From Paralithodes platypus (Eukaryota > Arthropoda > Malacostraca > Decapoda > Lithodidae): a stretch of 64,000 nucleotides of DNA. Made by a program: the position numbers and the translations under genes. The notes under the pieces are model-generated. The model did not search any database. It was not told the DNA's origin and saw only the letters and a program-made list of their open reading frames with translations. This document shows, one piece after another, positions 9,942 to 20,113 of the stretch. Location: positions 39,248,638 to 39,312,637 of the forward strand of contig CM064580.1 in the NCBI GenBank assembly GCA_032716605.1. The letters run 5' to 3'. Each line of letters begins with the position of its first letter. Positions within the stretch are counted from its first letter, which is position 1.

Positions 9942-10957
9942 TTAAGCCATTGTAGCAGAAAATATTGCACCAAAAGCTATAGTGCACACTGCCGGTAATG
10001 ATTGTGGAGGAAAATAATAGCATGCACACCCACCTTTAAGATGTTCTGCATATATACCATCCATCCCACAAGCTTTGTTTAGGTTAAGTTTTCTTATGGC
10101 ATTCTCAAAATCACTTTCAGTCAATTTAATGTCTTCATAATTAGGCTACTATCTTTCACATATTGAATTGCACCATTAGTAGACCTTTGGTTTACACTGT
10201 TAAGTAGTTCCTTAAAATGAGTTTTCCATAAGTCAGCAATGTTCTCTTCACCCGTGACCCCCTCAACACTGACAGGTAATGGTGTGTTACAATTTTGCAT
10301 GGATCTGATGTCCTTCCAAAAACAGTTAGTATCCTTTTCTGCCAGACTCTTTGCAAGGGCTTCCTTCCTTAATTGGTTTTCATTTTGCTTAATAAATCTA
10401 ATGGCATATTTGGTCCTAGCCTTTGCTCTTTTGTAAATTTCAAATATAGGCCCCTGTCTGGGCTGACCTACTTCAAGCCAATGAGACGTACCTAGCATCT
10501 CTGGAGGCCTGATATAGGTCAGCCACATAGTCTTGCCAACCTGGCTTATTGAATGAGGACTTATATTTATGGCTATTAAAAATACTTTCCCCCGCTTTTG
10601 ATAAAGAATTATTATACTATTGTAAAATTTAATAATGTCCTTTCTGTGTTGTGCATCACTACATTTTGGATCCCTGCATTGTGCTACACCATTACCATCA
10701 TATTGCACCCTATTTAATAAGTCTTTGGTTTTATCACAGTATATTTGGCACTCTTCATTTGAGATTACATTCCATGGAACTTTTGCCTTGATGCTATTGC
10801 TAGTTTCTGTTATTTCCGGTGCCTTATTAATTTGGATTGTTAATTCTATAGGTATGTGGTCGTCATCCGTAATGTCGTATCTTATGGCCATTTCTGAGAT
10901 AGAGTCATGAAAGTCAGAGCTAGAGATTGCATGATCAAGCCACGACCTGGTCTCCAT
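9942..10957 (-). pseudogene. LINE fragment: end of endonuclease to start of RT
   Basis: The main frame (10121-10957) opens with SWLDHAISSSDFHDSI and DDDHIPI. These correspond to the last catalytic region of an APE-type endonuclease, where SDH is normal and DDH is seen here. It then has the linker KAKVPWNVIS and the basic stretch before the RT. The adjoining frame (9942-10124) gives LTESDFENAIRKLNLNKA and CGMDGIYAEHLK, the RT entry motif. A frame change joins the two near 10122, and the RT palm is absent. Both ends are truncated. A Tx1/L1-like or related clade is possible but not established. Confidence 0.65.
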
Positions 10958-11061
10958 GCTTCACTAACATATGTAGCCTATAGCTATTTTCTGGAAGCAG
11001 GTTTTTGGAGGACAAAATTAAACCTTGCTCCTCACAAAACCTTAACAAATGTTTAGCAAAC

Positions 11062-12813
11062 CATTCGGACCATAATCCCCAAATAGCCGAACAAAGGATT
11101 CAGGACGCCCTCAACATCCTAGGGAACTGGACTAATGAATCAAAACTAAGTATCAACCCAACCAAATCGCTATTCCAAATCTTCACGAGAAAGAAAAAAT
11201 GCAGACCTCCAAGATTCACGCTTAATGGAGAAGATTTGCTTCCTGCACAGAGCCACAGATATCTCGGGAGTAATTTTTGATGCTCCACTCCTCACTTGGA
11301 AAGACCACATAGACTACCTGATATACAACACCAACCAAAGACTGAACATCATGAAAGCAATCGCAGGCACAACATGGGGTGCAGACGCCACAACCCTCCG
11401 AACATTCTACATAGCATACATCAGAAGTAAACTTGACTACTGTGCCCAAGCATTCGCCTCAGCCGCACCGACCCATCTTCATAAACTGGAGGTGGTACAG
11501 AATTCAGCAATGAGGATCATAATGGGGGCCCTTAAATCAACCCCGGTGGCCAGCCTTCAGTGTGAAGCAAATCTAATCCCACTCCACACCAGAAGGGATA
11601 TACAGTGTGCCACCTACTTCTCAAAAATCTATGCTGCCCCACCTTCCCACCCATTTTCTGCATCTCTCCGCAATGTACCAGTACAGCCTCAAGGAGCTCC
11701 CATCCATAAAGCACCCTTCCGAGAGCGCGTAGGGCAAATTATACATAGAAAATCACGCATATTCCTTGGTTGCCACTCAACCCCCATGGTACCACCAGTC
11801 CCACCATGGGAATACATCCCACCCACAGTCCACACAGACCTCATCAACTCAACAACCAAGAAAAACAACTCGGCTGAGCTCAAGCAAGAGTTCCCCGAAG
11901 TCCTCCACATCCAGCACCAAAATTCCACCCACGTATACACAGATGGATCACGCATCAGTACCAGTAATAACAACAGCAAATCTGTGTCTTCAGCATTATG
12001 GATCCCAAAATTTCACCTTACCATGGGATGGAAGCTACCCAAACAAACCACAGTGTTTACAGCAGAGCTCTATATGGACTCCTCCGTGCACTTGAGATCA
12101 TCAACACCCTCCCAGTAAGTGCCTACACCATTTGCTGTGACTCTAAAAGTGCCATACAAGCCATCAACTATAACACCAAGACAAACAAGGAAATAGTATA
12201 CCCTATGATCCAACTCCTCACCACCCTCCACTCCCAAGGATATACAATATCCCTCCAATGGGTACCCAGCCACATTGACATCCTCCATAATGAAATAGTG
12301 GATGGACTAGCCAAAGGGATGCACTCCTTCCACCTAACAACAGTCATACCCTACACCACAACCGACCGGACAAACATCCTCAGAGAAGACGTCCTCCAAG
12401 ACTTCAAGGAAGAGTGGAAAATAACCATAGCTGGCACACAATACAGTAACATCAAGTCAGAGTGGTCAGTGTGGAAACACTCCATCTACAAGAACAAAGC
12501 CTTAAACACCGCGGCTCTCCGCCTCAGAACAGGACACACCAGACTGGGAGGGCATATGTACAGGATGGGACTGCAAGCAAATGAAAATTGCCCGTACTGC
12601 CTCACACCTGAGACAGTGGAGCATTATCTACTCCACTGCCACAGACATTACGGTGCCCGCACCCACCTCAGAAGTGTAGTAACCCAACAAGGAGGAACAT
12701 TCAACATCAAGCATATCCTAGGTGGAGGAGACCTACCACAGCACAGTAAACATGTCATCGCATCAGCCCTAGGAACCTACATCAGAACAACAAACAAAAT
12801 CACAAGCATATAA
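11062..12813 (+). pseudogene. I/jockey-type LINE: RT thumb, RNase H and zinc knuckle, two frameshifts
   Basis: The 5'-truncated copy starts in the RT after the catalytic box (ALNILGNWTNES..LSINPTKS, HRYLG). It continues with LTWKDHIDYL, NIMKAIAGTTWGAD and RSKLDYCAQ. An RNase H domain follows: YTDGS, then FTAEL (E), CDSKSAIQAI (D), and the degenerate box PSHIDILHNEIVD where most relatives have HxGxxGNExAD. It ends with CPYCLTPETVEHYLLHC, a CX2C-HX4C knuckle. Frames change near 11270 and near 12065, so the product is not continuous. The 3' side (12814 onward) holds a CAT-repeat-bearing duplicated UTR and an (AAT)n(AAG)n tail near 13181-13196. Confidence 0.8.
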
Positions 12814-13256
12814 AATTACCATCCAACTGAATCTGTACTATACCACCACTGATTATCATCATCATCATCATCATCTCTGACCTCACCCTCACCTTGACTT
12901 GAATCACACAGTACACATAGAGCAGTACTGTACTGTACTACAACTGATCATCATCATCATCTCTGACCTCACCCTCACCTAGACTTAAATCACCCTGACC
13001 TCAAAAGACAACGACAAACTTACCCCCCATATACAGTACAGTAGTATAAAATCCACCTTTACTATCTCTCCTAACCCCTATTATACTAACAATTGTTCTT
13101 TTCACCCCTCCTAAAACGCCTGTGCAGTAATCTGGAGACACCACAACCCTCCAAGCAAACTGCACATTTAAACAATAATAATAAGAAGAAGAAGAACTCG
13201 AAGATGTGCAGTCTTTATAGACCTGAATGTCCTTCATTGTCCAAATGATAAGAGCC
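12814..13256. other. LINE 3' UTR with two-copy duplication and microsatellite tail
   Basis: The block atcatcatcatctctgacct followed by caccctcacc and gacttRaatcac occurs twice (about 12850 and 12945). AAT/AAG repeats lie at 13181-13196. No gene. Confidence 0.55.
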
Positions 13257-13422
13257 AAATTTAAAGATGAGGCATGGGTGCTCTCCCCTGACGTCTACGG
13301 TGTCCACATCCTCTCTGTGAAACCTATCCACCCTGAGGTCCATTCCGCCCGGGTAGGGTGACATAAGCTTCACAGCTTTACTACCCTTTATCCTCAACAA
13401 GAAGAAGAAGAAATTTAAAGAT
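13257..13422 (+). mobile_element. 142-bp retro-insertion with (AAG)n tail and 12-bp TSD
   Basis: AAATTTAAAGAT occurs at 13257-13268 and again at 13411-13422. The 142 bp between end in tcctcaac(aag)n. A target duplication plus a short repeat tail fits a SINE or an extremely 5'-truncated LINE. Confidence 0.7.
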
Positions 13423-13599
13423 CTTTTCTCGAATTTGCATTTACCAAGGCCTAGCCTAATTTACAATGGAGTGGTCCGTTGCAAACATGGCATCGCTTAG
13501 GTAAGAAATAGATGGAGTAGGCTATAGGGCCTAGGCCTAACACTGCTTTGTACGTGGCCTTATGTTGTATTTATTCGTAATTCGTTTGGATGGTAAGTT

Positions 13600-14786
13600 G
13601 GTAACATTCAAGACAGCTAGAGCCGCCTTATTTACCAAGTTTCTTTAGGCTATATTTTTTCCAAGGAATAGGCCTAGGCTATAGGCCTAGTGTTTAATTG
13701 TTGTTTAGGCTATCATGGTTTGAGTGGAGGATTTGCATTAACTTACCCATTATTCATTAATCTGAACAGGGTGTCAAACGACGCTGTTTTTTTTAGTGAT
13801 AGGCTAACACAAATGAACTTTTTGTATAGGGCCTAGGCCTAATGATAACAGAAACTCCCCGAACCCTTTTTTTTTTTAACCCGGGAAGTTCGGGAACTGC
13901 CGGAAGACAAGAGTTCCCCCGGCGGACTGCGGGAAGACTCTTAAGAGTAAGGGGAAAAAAAAAATCTATTTTGCCTAGGCCTAGGCTAAAACACCCCAAA
14001 AAAAATTTTTTTTTTTGTTTTTAGGCTAGGCCTAGGCTAGCCTAGCCTATTTTGTTATTGCCCCTGGGCCATGCCAAATATCACTCCTCCACCTCCCCTC
14101 CTTCCCCACTTTCCTCCCCTCCTTCAGTTATCACCTATTTTCCCTGTTATTCCCTTATTCTGTGGTATATTTTCGTGCTAACATTAGCGAGTTGCAAGCA
14201 GGGCATTGTCATCACTGTTAGCAAACGAGTGCAAGAGAGAGAGAGAGAGAGAGAGTATCGATCGACAGTCTCTCTCCACTAATTATCTGAAGATACTCCG
14301 TCAAATGGCGCCATTTATTGGGGGAATCGCGCTTTTACAGTATTCTTACCTGGTATTCTTACCTGGTGGGCTTCCCAGACCCCAGAGCTAAGTAGTAGGT
14401 CAGGTAAATTGTGGGGAGGCCATGCACGCTTCCAAAATGTACAAATATTATATTAGATTAGATTAACCTAACCTAACCTAGCCTAACCCTAATATAATAT
14501 AGGCTAATAGCCTATAATATAATATCGTTTTTGTGAGTAACGTTCAAGCCATTTATTGGGTGAATCGCACTCACCGCATCTTTCAAAACAAAAAGAAGAG
14601 GACCCAGGTCGAAGGATTCATTGGGTGCAAACCGTGCAATGCTTTGTTTACGTTCGGGACATTATTTTCTTGTTATTTTTCAGTGTAATCGGGGTTTTTC
14701 AAGTGCCGATAACGAAATTCCTCCATGCGGACTATAATGAGAAAAATATGGCGAGTCTAGGCCTATTGGTCCCTATTTTGGTTTAA
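13600..14786 (+). mobile_element. Expanded copy of the GGTAACATTC MITE
   Basis: 13600-13769 and 14289-14786 are homologous to 23622-24222. They share the left end GGTAACATTCAAGAC, the CCTAACCTAACC array, the cgcactcaccgcatc block and the ggtccctatttt block. About 520 bp (13770-14288), containing a piggyBac-type end and a (GA)n run, is extra in this copy. The right terminus is missing. Confidence 0.75.
13876..13947 (+). mobile_element. Solo piggyBac-type terminus
   Basis: Begins TTAACCCGGGA and contains AGAGTTCCCCCGGCG and ACTGCGGGAAGACTCTTAAG. It closely matches the reverse complement of the right end of the 5.7-kb piggyBac element (56337-56403). No transposase lies beside it, so it is a solo end or MITE fragment. 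Confidence 0.7.
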
Positions 14787-15164
14787 TGTTATTTTAATAC
14801 CACAATTTTTTTTAATATATTTGAAGATAAATATTGAATCTATATGCTCTAAAGATCATAAGAAAATTTGTTTTAACCCTTGACAAAACCTAATAAAAAA
14901 GTATGGTACCCGGTACTAAAATGTCTTTTTCGTAACAAGGTTATCAATACGGTACTTTCAGTCATCGATAGCTCTAAAGATCATATGAAAATGTGTTAAG
15001 TCCTCTGAAAAACCTAATATAAAAGTATGGTACTAAAATTTAATTTTCGTAACAAGGTTGTCAATACGGTACTTTCCCGTTATCAATGTACAATCAAGCT
15101 GAACATTGCAGAGTAAACACCATAGACTTCATAGACTTTTTTTTTCACCTTCGTATAATCGACA

Positions 15165-15195
<31 letters not shown>

Positions 15196-15223
15196 ATTAG
15201 GCTAACCCAGTGAGACCCAGCGT

Positions 15224-15280
15224 CGCACGTGATGCGTCGGCAGTGTTTGATCACCAACTCCCAGCGACGCATCACGTGCG
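15224..15280. other. Perfect 16-bp inverted repeat containing two CACGTG E-boxes
   Basis: CGCACGTGATGCGTCG (15224-15239) and its exact complement (15265-15280) are separated by 25 bp. Each arm contains CACGTG, the bHLH E-box palindrome. A TATA-like catataaaa follows at 15286. The next 180 bp are GC-rich. Promoter function is only a possibility. Confidence 0.6.
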
Positions 15281-15512
15281 TCCGACATATAAAAAACACT
15301 TATGTGGCTTGTATGGTAGGAAATGGCGGGAGAATAGGAGGGGGAGGTACCGTAGTGTGTGTGGGAGCCGGGCCAGTAGGTGTGAGCGGGCCGAGACAGC
15401 CGCGCGGCTGGTGGTGGTGGGCTTAGTGGGGATACTTTACACCCTTAGTTCACCGCCACTTTGAACCTTCATTACTCCGGGGGGGGGGAGGGGATGTCGT
15501 GTCTCAACATCG

Positions 15513-16870
15513 ATCGATAGGTCTAATGGGGAAAATAGGTTTTTCCGAGATTTCGAATTAATTACAAACACTATATATTGATGCAAATGACCAATTTTGT
15601 TTATAAAAAAAAACACTCGGAAAATTTGTGGTATTAAAATAACATTTTTCCCCTAGTTTCCCTAATAAATTATTTCTAATAGGGCTGCGAAAGAGGTCTT
15701 GAATATTATCGTTTGGATGGCCTAGGCGGGAAGGATGGGTTCAATGTTATTTTAATACCGGTAGGCCTACCACAAATTTTGTAGATAGCCTAGAGCCTAG
15801 GCTATATTTGAAGATAAATATTGAATCTAGCCTAGGCCTATAGGCCTAGGCTATGCTCTAAAGATCATAGGCCTAAGAAAATTTGATAGGCTAGGCCTAA
15901 TTATCGCGAATAGACTCGCAGCATTATTATACATAATTTATTAGGGAAAGTGAAGCTCTACGGAATCCTTATAATATACTCACATAGATTCCATTGTGAC
16001 CTTGTGGGAGAATAGTTTTGATAAGTTTTGTAACTCGATTTTGTCGATATAAATAGTCCCGCGCGTAAACAAACTCAGTCCCGCAATCTTGAGAGCTCTG
16101 CTACGGACGTGTTCATGTTTACAAAAAGTGTTCGGAATGGAGTACACTTTCTACGGTAAAGTGTTAGCCTATGTTCTACAAAGATGTTACTGTAGGCCTA
16201 GGCCTATGTCTAATATATGAACCCACAGTAGCTGGCATGCAAGGGCTAGTGTTGTATTCCACGTACTGGGTCTTGGTTAGGTTAATATACTAGGTCTCGG
16301 AAACAAGATTCGTAGGTCTATTTGCGGTAATAGCCTATTTACATCAAAACTATAGTTAGCCTAGGCCTAACTCGACATCTATCGATAGGTCTAATGGGGA
16401 AAATAGGTTTTTCCGAGATTTTGAATTAATTACAAACACTATATATTGATGCAAATGACCAATTTTGTTTATAAAAAAAAAACACTCGGAAAATTTGTGG
16501 TATTAAAATAACATTTTTCCCCTAGTTTCCCTAATAAATTATTTCTAATAGGGCTGCGAAAGAGGTCTTGAATATTATCGTTTGGATGGCCTAGGCGGGA
16601 AGGATGGGTTCAATGTTATTTTAATACCGGTAGGCCTACCACAAATTTTGTAGATAGCTTAGAGCCTAGGCTATATTTGAAGATAAATATTGAATCTAGC
16701 CTAGGCCTAGGCTATGCTCTAAAGATCATAGGCCTAAGAAAATTTGATAGGCTATTTACATCAAAACTATAGTTAGCCTAGGCCTAACTATCAAAACTAT
16801 TCTCCCACAGTGGAATCTATGCGAGTATATTATAAGGATTCCATAGAGCTTCACTTTCCCTAATAAATTA
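15513..16870. repeat. Compound direct and inverted repeat
   Basis: A 381-bp block (15513-15893) recurs almost identically as a direct copy at 16381-16754, the length difference lying mostly in TAGGCC units. A second block (15934-16022, taatttattagggaaag...) recurs inverted at 16789-16870. The arrangement is A-B-spacer-A-(B inverted). No coding capacity. Confidence 0.85.
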
Positions 16871-16944
16871 GGCTAGGCCTATGTATAGGCTAATAACGCT
16901 GAGAGTCTTTTCAATAAAATTACCGAAAATTTGGGACAATATTA

Positions 16945-17288
16945 AGGAGCCGGACCACAGCTGGGATCACATTTCTAATGGTAGTTTTTGGTTTTTAGGC
17001 TTAGGCCTATCCACCGGATTTTTTTTTTGTTTTTTCCTTGACTTTTTTTTTTGTTTTTTGCATTAGCCTAGGCTAGGCCTAACCTAACCTAACCGAACCG
17101 AACCGAACCGAACCGCCCCCAAATACATTTAGGTTAGGCTAGGTTAGGTTTTTTTTTGTTTTTGTTAAAAAAAAAAAAAAAAAAATCCGGTGGATAAAAA
17201 GTATAGGCTAGGCCTAGCAATGAAGCATAAAATGATAGGAACCCAAAACTACCATTAGAAATGAGATCCCAGCTGTGGTCCGGCTCCT
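16945..17288. mobile_element. 344-bp foldback MITE with TTA target duplication
   Basis: The arms AGGAGCCGGACCACAGCTGG and the complement at 17269-17288 are near-perfect. The inner arms share ctaatggtagttttgg and the ccaccggat/atccggtgg blocks. TTA flanks both ends (16942-16944 and 17289-17291), as expected for PIF/Harbinger-type insertion at TWA. The centre has poly-T/poly-A arms and CCTAA/CCGAA repeats. Confidence 0.7.
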
Positions 17289-17291
17289 TTA

Positions 17292-17689
17292 TAGGCCTAT
17301 TGACCAAAATTTGTTTTAACCTTCGGCAAAACCTTATAATGGTTACAAGAAGCATATAAATAAAAAAAAAACAAAAAAAAAAACAGGAAAATATACTCGG
17401 CAACAGAACGGTCAATTTAGAGGGGATGTAACCTCGAGCGTCCTGTGTAAGCAAACCGACGATCCGAAGTGCCAACGCCGACGGATTCCCGATTTTCGGC
17501 ACAAACGCCCCGTTTTATTCTCGTCGAAAACCACATTTAAAAAGTTATTAGGCCTATATCGTTTTCAATACTAGCCTATTACCGGACCAGAAAAAGGTGT
17601 AGCTTTGTGTTGGATGCGTGGAAACCGAAAACAAATGTGTTTTAAATCCTTGGTGGTAAGCTACCTGTCAAATAGGTGTCCTGTAACTA
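17292..17689. other. No gene recognised
   Basis: Poly-A-rich stretch at 17364-17385 and unassigned sequence. The minus-strand frame over 17134-17502 runs through the MITE poly-A arm and is not a gene. Confidence 0.45.
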
Positions 17690-17870
17690 AAATCTTACCT
17701 TTTTTTCAAGGAATAGACTATAGTGTTTTATTGTAGTTTTTCATGGTTTGAGTGGAGGATTTGCATTAACTTACCCACTATTAATTAATTTGAAGATAGG
17801 CTACGGCGTCAAAATTCAAATGGCGCCATTTATTGGGTGAATCGCGCTTTTACAGTAGCTAAGGGAAATT
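17690..17870 (+). repeat. Partial copy of the GGTAACATTC MITE interior
   Basis: Shares caaggaata..atagtgtttt, catggtttgagtggaggatt, gcattaacttaccca and gccatttattgggtgaatcg with 13660-14330 and 23670-23810. Both ends are lost. Confidence 0.7.
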
Positions 17871-17905
17871 GGGGATGGATGTAGATTCCGGGCGTACGGT
17901 CATCA

Positions 17906-18490
17906 TGTTTACATAGGGCGATCGCCGTGGTTAACTTCGCGTCTATTTTAACGTTGATTTTTTTCGTTTATTTGCCCCCCTGCTGGCAATATATACAGTA
18001 TGATGATGACAATCTGTCATGGGGGAGGTGAGGGGGGGGGCTTTCCCCCCCATCAACATATTATTGTATCCAATGGCATTCAAAATAGATGGGAACATGA
18101 TTTTAAAGGTCTGACGCCTCCCCTGCCGCCGCCGCCGTCATGTTTACATTTGACGATCGCCGTGGTTAAGTTCGCGTCTATTTTGACGGCGATTTTTCGG
18201 TAATTTTCTCCCTGCTGGCAATATATATGATGATGACAATATGTCAAGAGGGGGTGAGGAGGGGCAAAGCCCCCCCTCAACATATTATTGTATCCAAAGG
18301 TAGTCAAAATAGACGGGAACATGATGGCAAAGGTCCGACGCCACTACGCGTAGTGTAAACAAGGCTGGCGGTACGCCCGCACTTAACATTCTTGCCGGAA
18401 ATTGTGGGGTACATTGGATACACGATGGGTTGAGGGGGGGGCGTTGCCCCCTCACCCCCCCTTGATTTATTGTCATCCTCATATATGTAC
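17906..18490. repeat. Two to three adjoining family G MITE copies
   Basis: Copies at about 17906-18125, 18135-18395 and an inverted piece at 18395-18490 share gatcgccgtggttaa, cgcgtctattttgac, cctgctggcaatatata, atgatgatgacaat, a G-run/C-run foldback and catattattgtatccaa. Frames here are C-run/G-run artefacts. Confidence 0.75.
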
Positions 18491-18689
18491 AAAGGAGTAC
18501 AAAGGAAATCAAGCAACAACAGATCTAGTGACCCTTCTAGGCTGCTTGTCCTCCAAAATACTGAGGATCAAGTGTCCAAACAGTGGTTTAGAGTGGGTAA
18601 GGGAACATTGGAAAGGAAACTAATGTCCGTGGCAGGATAAGGAAGTTAGTAGGGGACAGATGGGTTAGTAACTGAGGGGAGGATAAAAT

Positions 18690-18930
18690 AAAGTTATTCA
18701 TTTACAAACGCAGTCAGTCGCGGGTTTGATGCGAGATATTTGTCTAGGCGGAGTTTAAATAAATCAACGGTGCTGCAGTCTATAACATCTCTGGGAAGCC
18801 CATTCCACAAGTTGACAACTCGATTGAAGAAGACATTTTTAGATTCGTGGGAGTTAAAAGATTTACCAATAATTTTGCAACCGTTTCCCCGCGTGTAATT
18901 AGATCTGTAAGGGGGCAAAAACAGGTTGCC
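18690..18930 (-). pseudogene. 3' end of a CR1-type LINE polymerase
   Basis: The minus-strand frame reads PPYRSNYTRGNGCKI, NVFFNRVVNLWNGLP and VDLFKLRLDKYL. This corresponds to the carboxy end of CR1-type polymerases (compare NSFCDRVVNEWNALP in the copy at 20114-21544). It is truncated 5' at about 18930, where a MITE begins. It is a separate, diverged family from the copy at 20114. Confidence 0.7.
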
Positions 18931-19715
18931 GGTATTTCGTTTTTGTGAGTAACGCTCACGCCATTTATTGGGTGAATCACACTCACCGCATCTTTTAAAA
19001 CAAGAAGAAAAGGAGTCAAGTCGAAGGATTCATTGGGCGCAATGCTTTGTTTAACTCTCGGTTCCCGGAAGGGCTCTTGAACGCCCATAAAAAAGCATAC
19101 ACGAGCTGCCCGGAAGGGCTCTTAAACACCCATGAGCTCAAAGCCTGTAAGCTTGGTGTGCGAGGCGTCGGTCCGACGCATGTAAACAACAGCCGGCTGG
19201 ACCGACGCCCCGCATCTCCGGCATCCCCGCATCTCCGAGAGCGTCGCTTGTTCGTGTGTGCCTGTATGTTGTTAAGTATCGAAAAGTAGTGTAAAGTGGC
19301 TGTTTTTGCCATAAAGTTATCTCCAATGAAATCATCATCACAACTCAACCAGTTGACTTAGAGAGCTCTACTTAACGCCATTCTACAGGTAAATAACACA
19401 GCTACGCTTGGGGATGCGTGGGAATGCGGGAAAGCAGTCAGAATAACAAATATACGGTAGCCTAGCCTAGACGTTTTTCGGCCAAAACACCCGGGTTTCG
19501 GGGAATATTTATGTAATGCGTAGCCGGGGCTAGAGGGTTAAGGTCGGGACTTATTATTTTTGAGTTATTTTTCGGTGTAATTGGGTTTTTTCAAGTGTCG
19601 ATAACTAAATTCCTCCATGCGGACTATAGGCCCTAATGAGAAAAATATGGCGAGTCTATTGGTCCCTATTTTCCCTAATAAATTATTTCTAATAGGGTGG
19701 CGAAGGAGGTCTTGG
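18931..19715 (+). repeat. Broken copy of the GGTAACATTC MITE, split by unrelated sequence
   Basis: 18931-19050 (gtttttgtgagtaacgctca ... aggattcattgggcgcaatg) and 19555-19715 (ttatttttcggtgtaat ... aggaggtcttggc) match consecutive parts of 23935-24222. The intervening 0.5 kb holds a two-copy cccggaagggctctt repeat (about 19066 and 19109) and no recognised gene. Confidence 0.65.
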
Positions 19716-19734
19716 CAAGAATGTTAAGTGCGGG

Positions 19735-20113
19735 TGTACCGCCAGCCTTGTTTACACTATGCGTAGTGCCGTCGGACCTTTGCCATCATGTTCCCGTCCA
19801 TTTTGACTGCCTTTGGATACAATAATATGTTGATGAGGGGAAGCCCCCCCCTCACCCCCCCCCCCATGACATATTGTCATCATCATGTATATTGTCAGGA
19901 GGGGGCAAATTGCAAAAAAATAAATCGCCGTGAAAATAGACGCGAACTTAACCACAGTGATCGACAAATGTAAACATGGCGGCGGGGGAGGCGTCGGACC
20001 TTAACAATCATGTTCCCGTCTATTTTGAATGCCATTGGATACAATAATATGTTGATGGGGGGGGGGGGGGGCAAATAACCGAAAAAAATTGCCGTCAAAA
20101 TAGACGCGAAGTT
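19735..20113. repeat. Family G MITE copies in reverse orientation
   Basis: Reverse-complement homologues of 17906-18400: gcgtagtgccgtcggacctt, gttcccgtc, aataatatgttgat, G/C runs and aatagacgcgaacttaa. The second copy ends at 20113, exactly where the CR1-like LINE begins. Confidence 0.7.

Larger units (their letters stand above)
13470..17240. repeat. Cluster of TAGGC(C)TA palindromic inserts
   Basis: Dozens of TAGGCCTA / TAGGCTA / TAGCCTA units, singly or chained, lie inside otherwise recognisable repeat copies. Paralogous copies elsewhere in the window lack the units at the same points (see findings). Confidence 0.85.

Noticed and set aside
14455..14480. Chromosome end or telomere
   Set aside because: CCTAA arrays are only a few units long and sit inside MITE copies.
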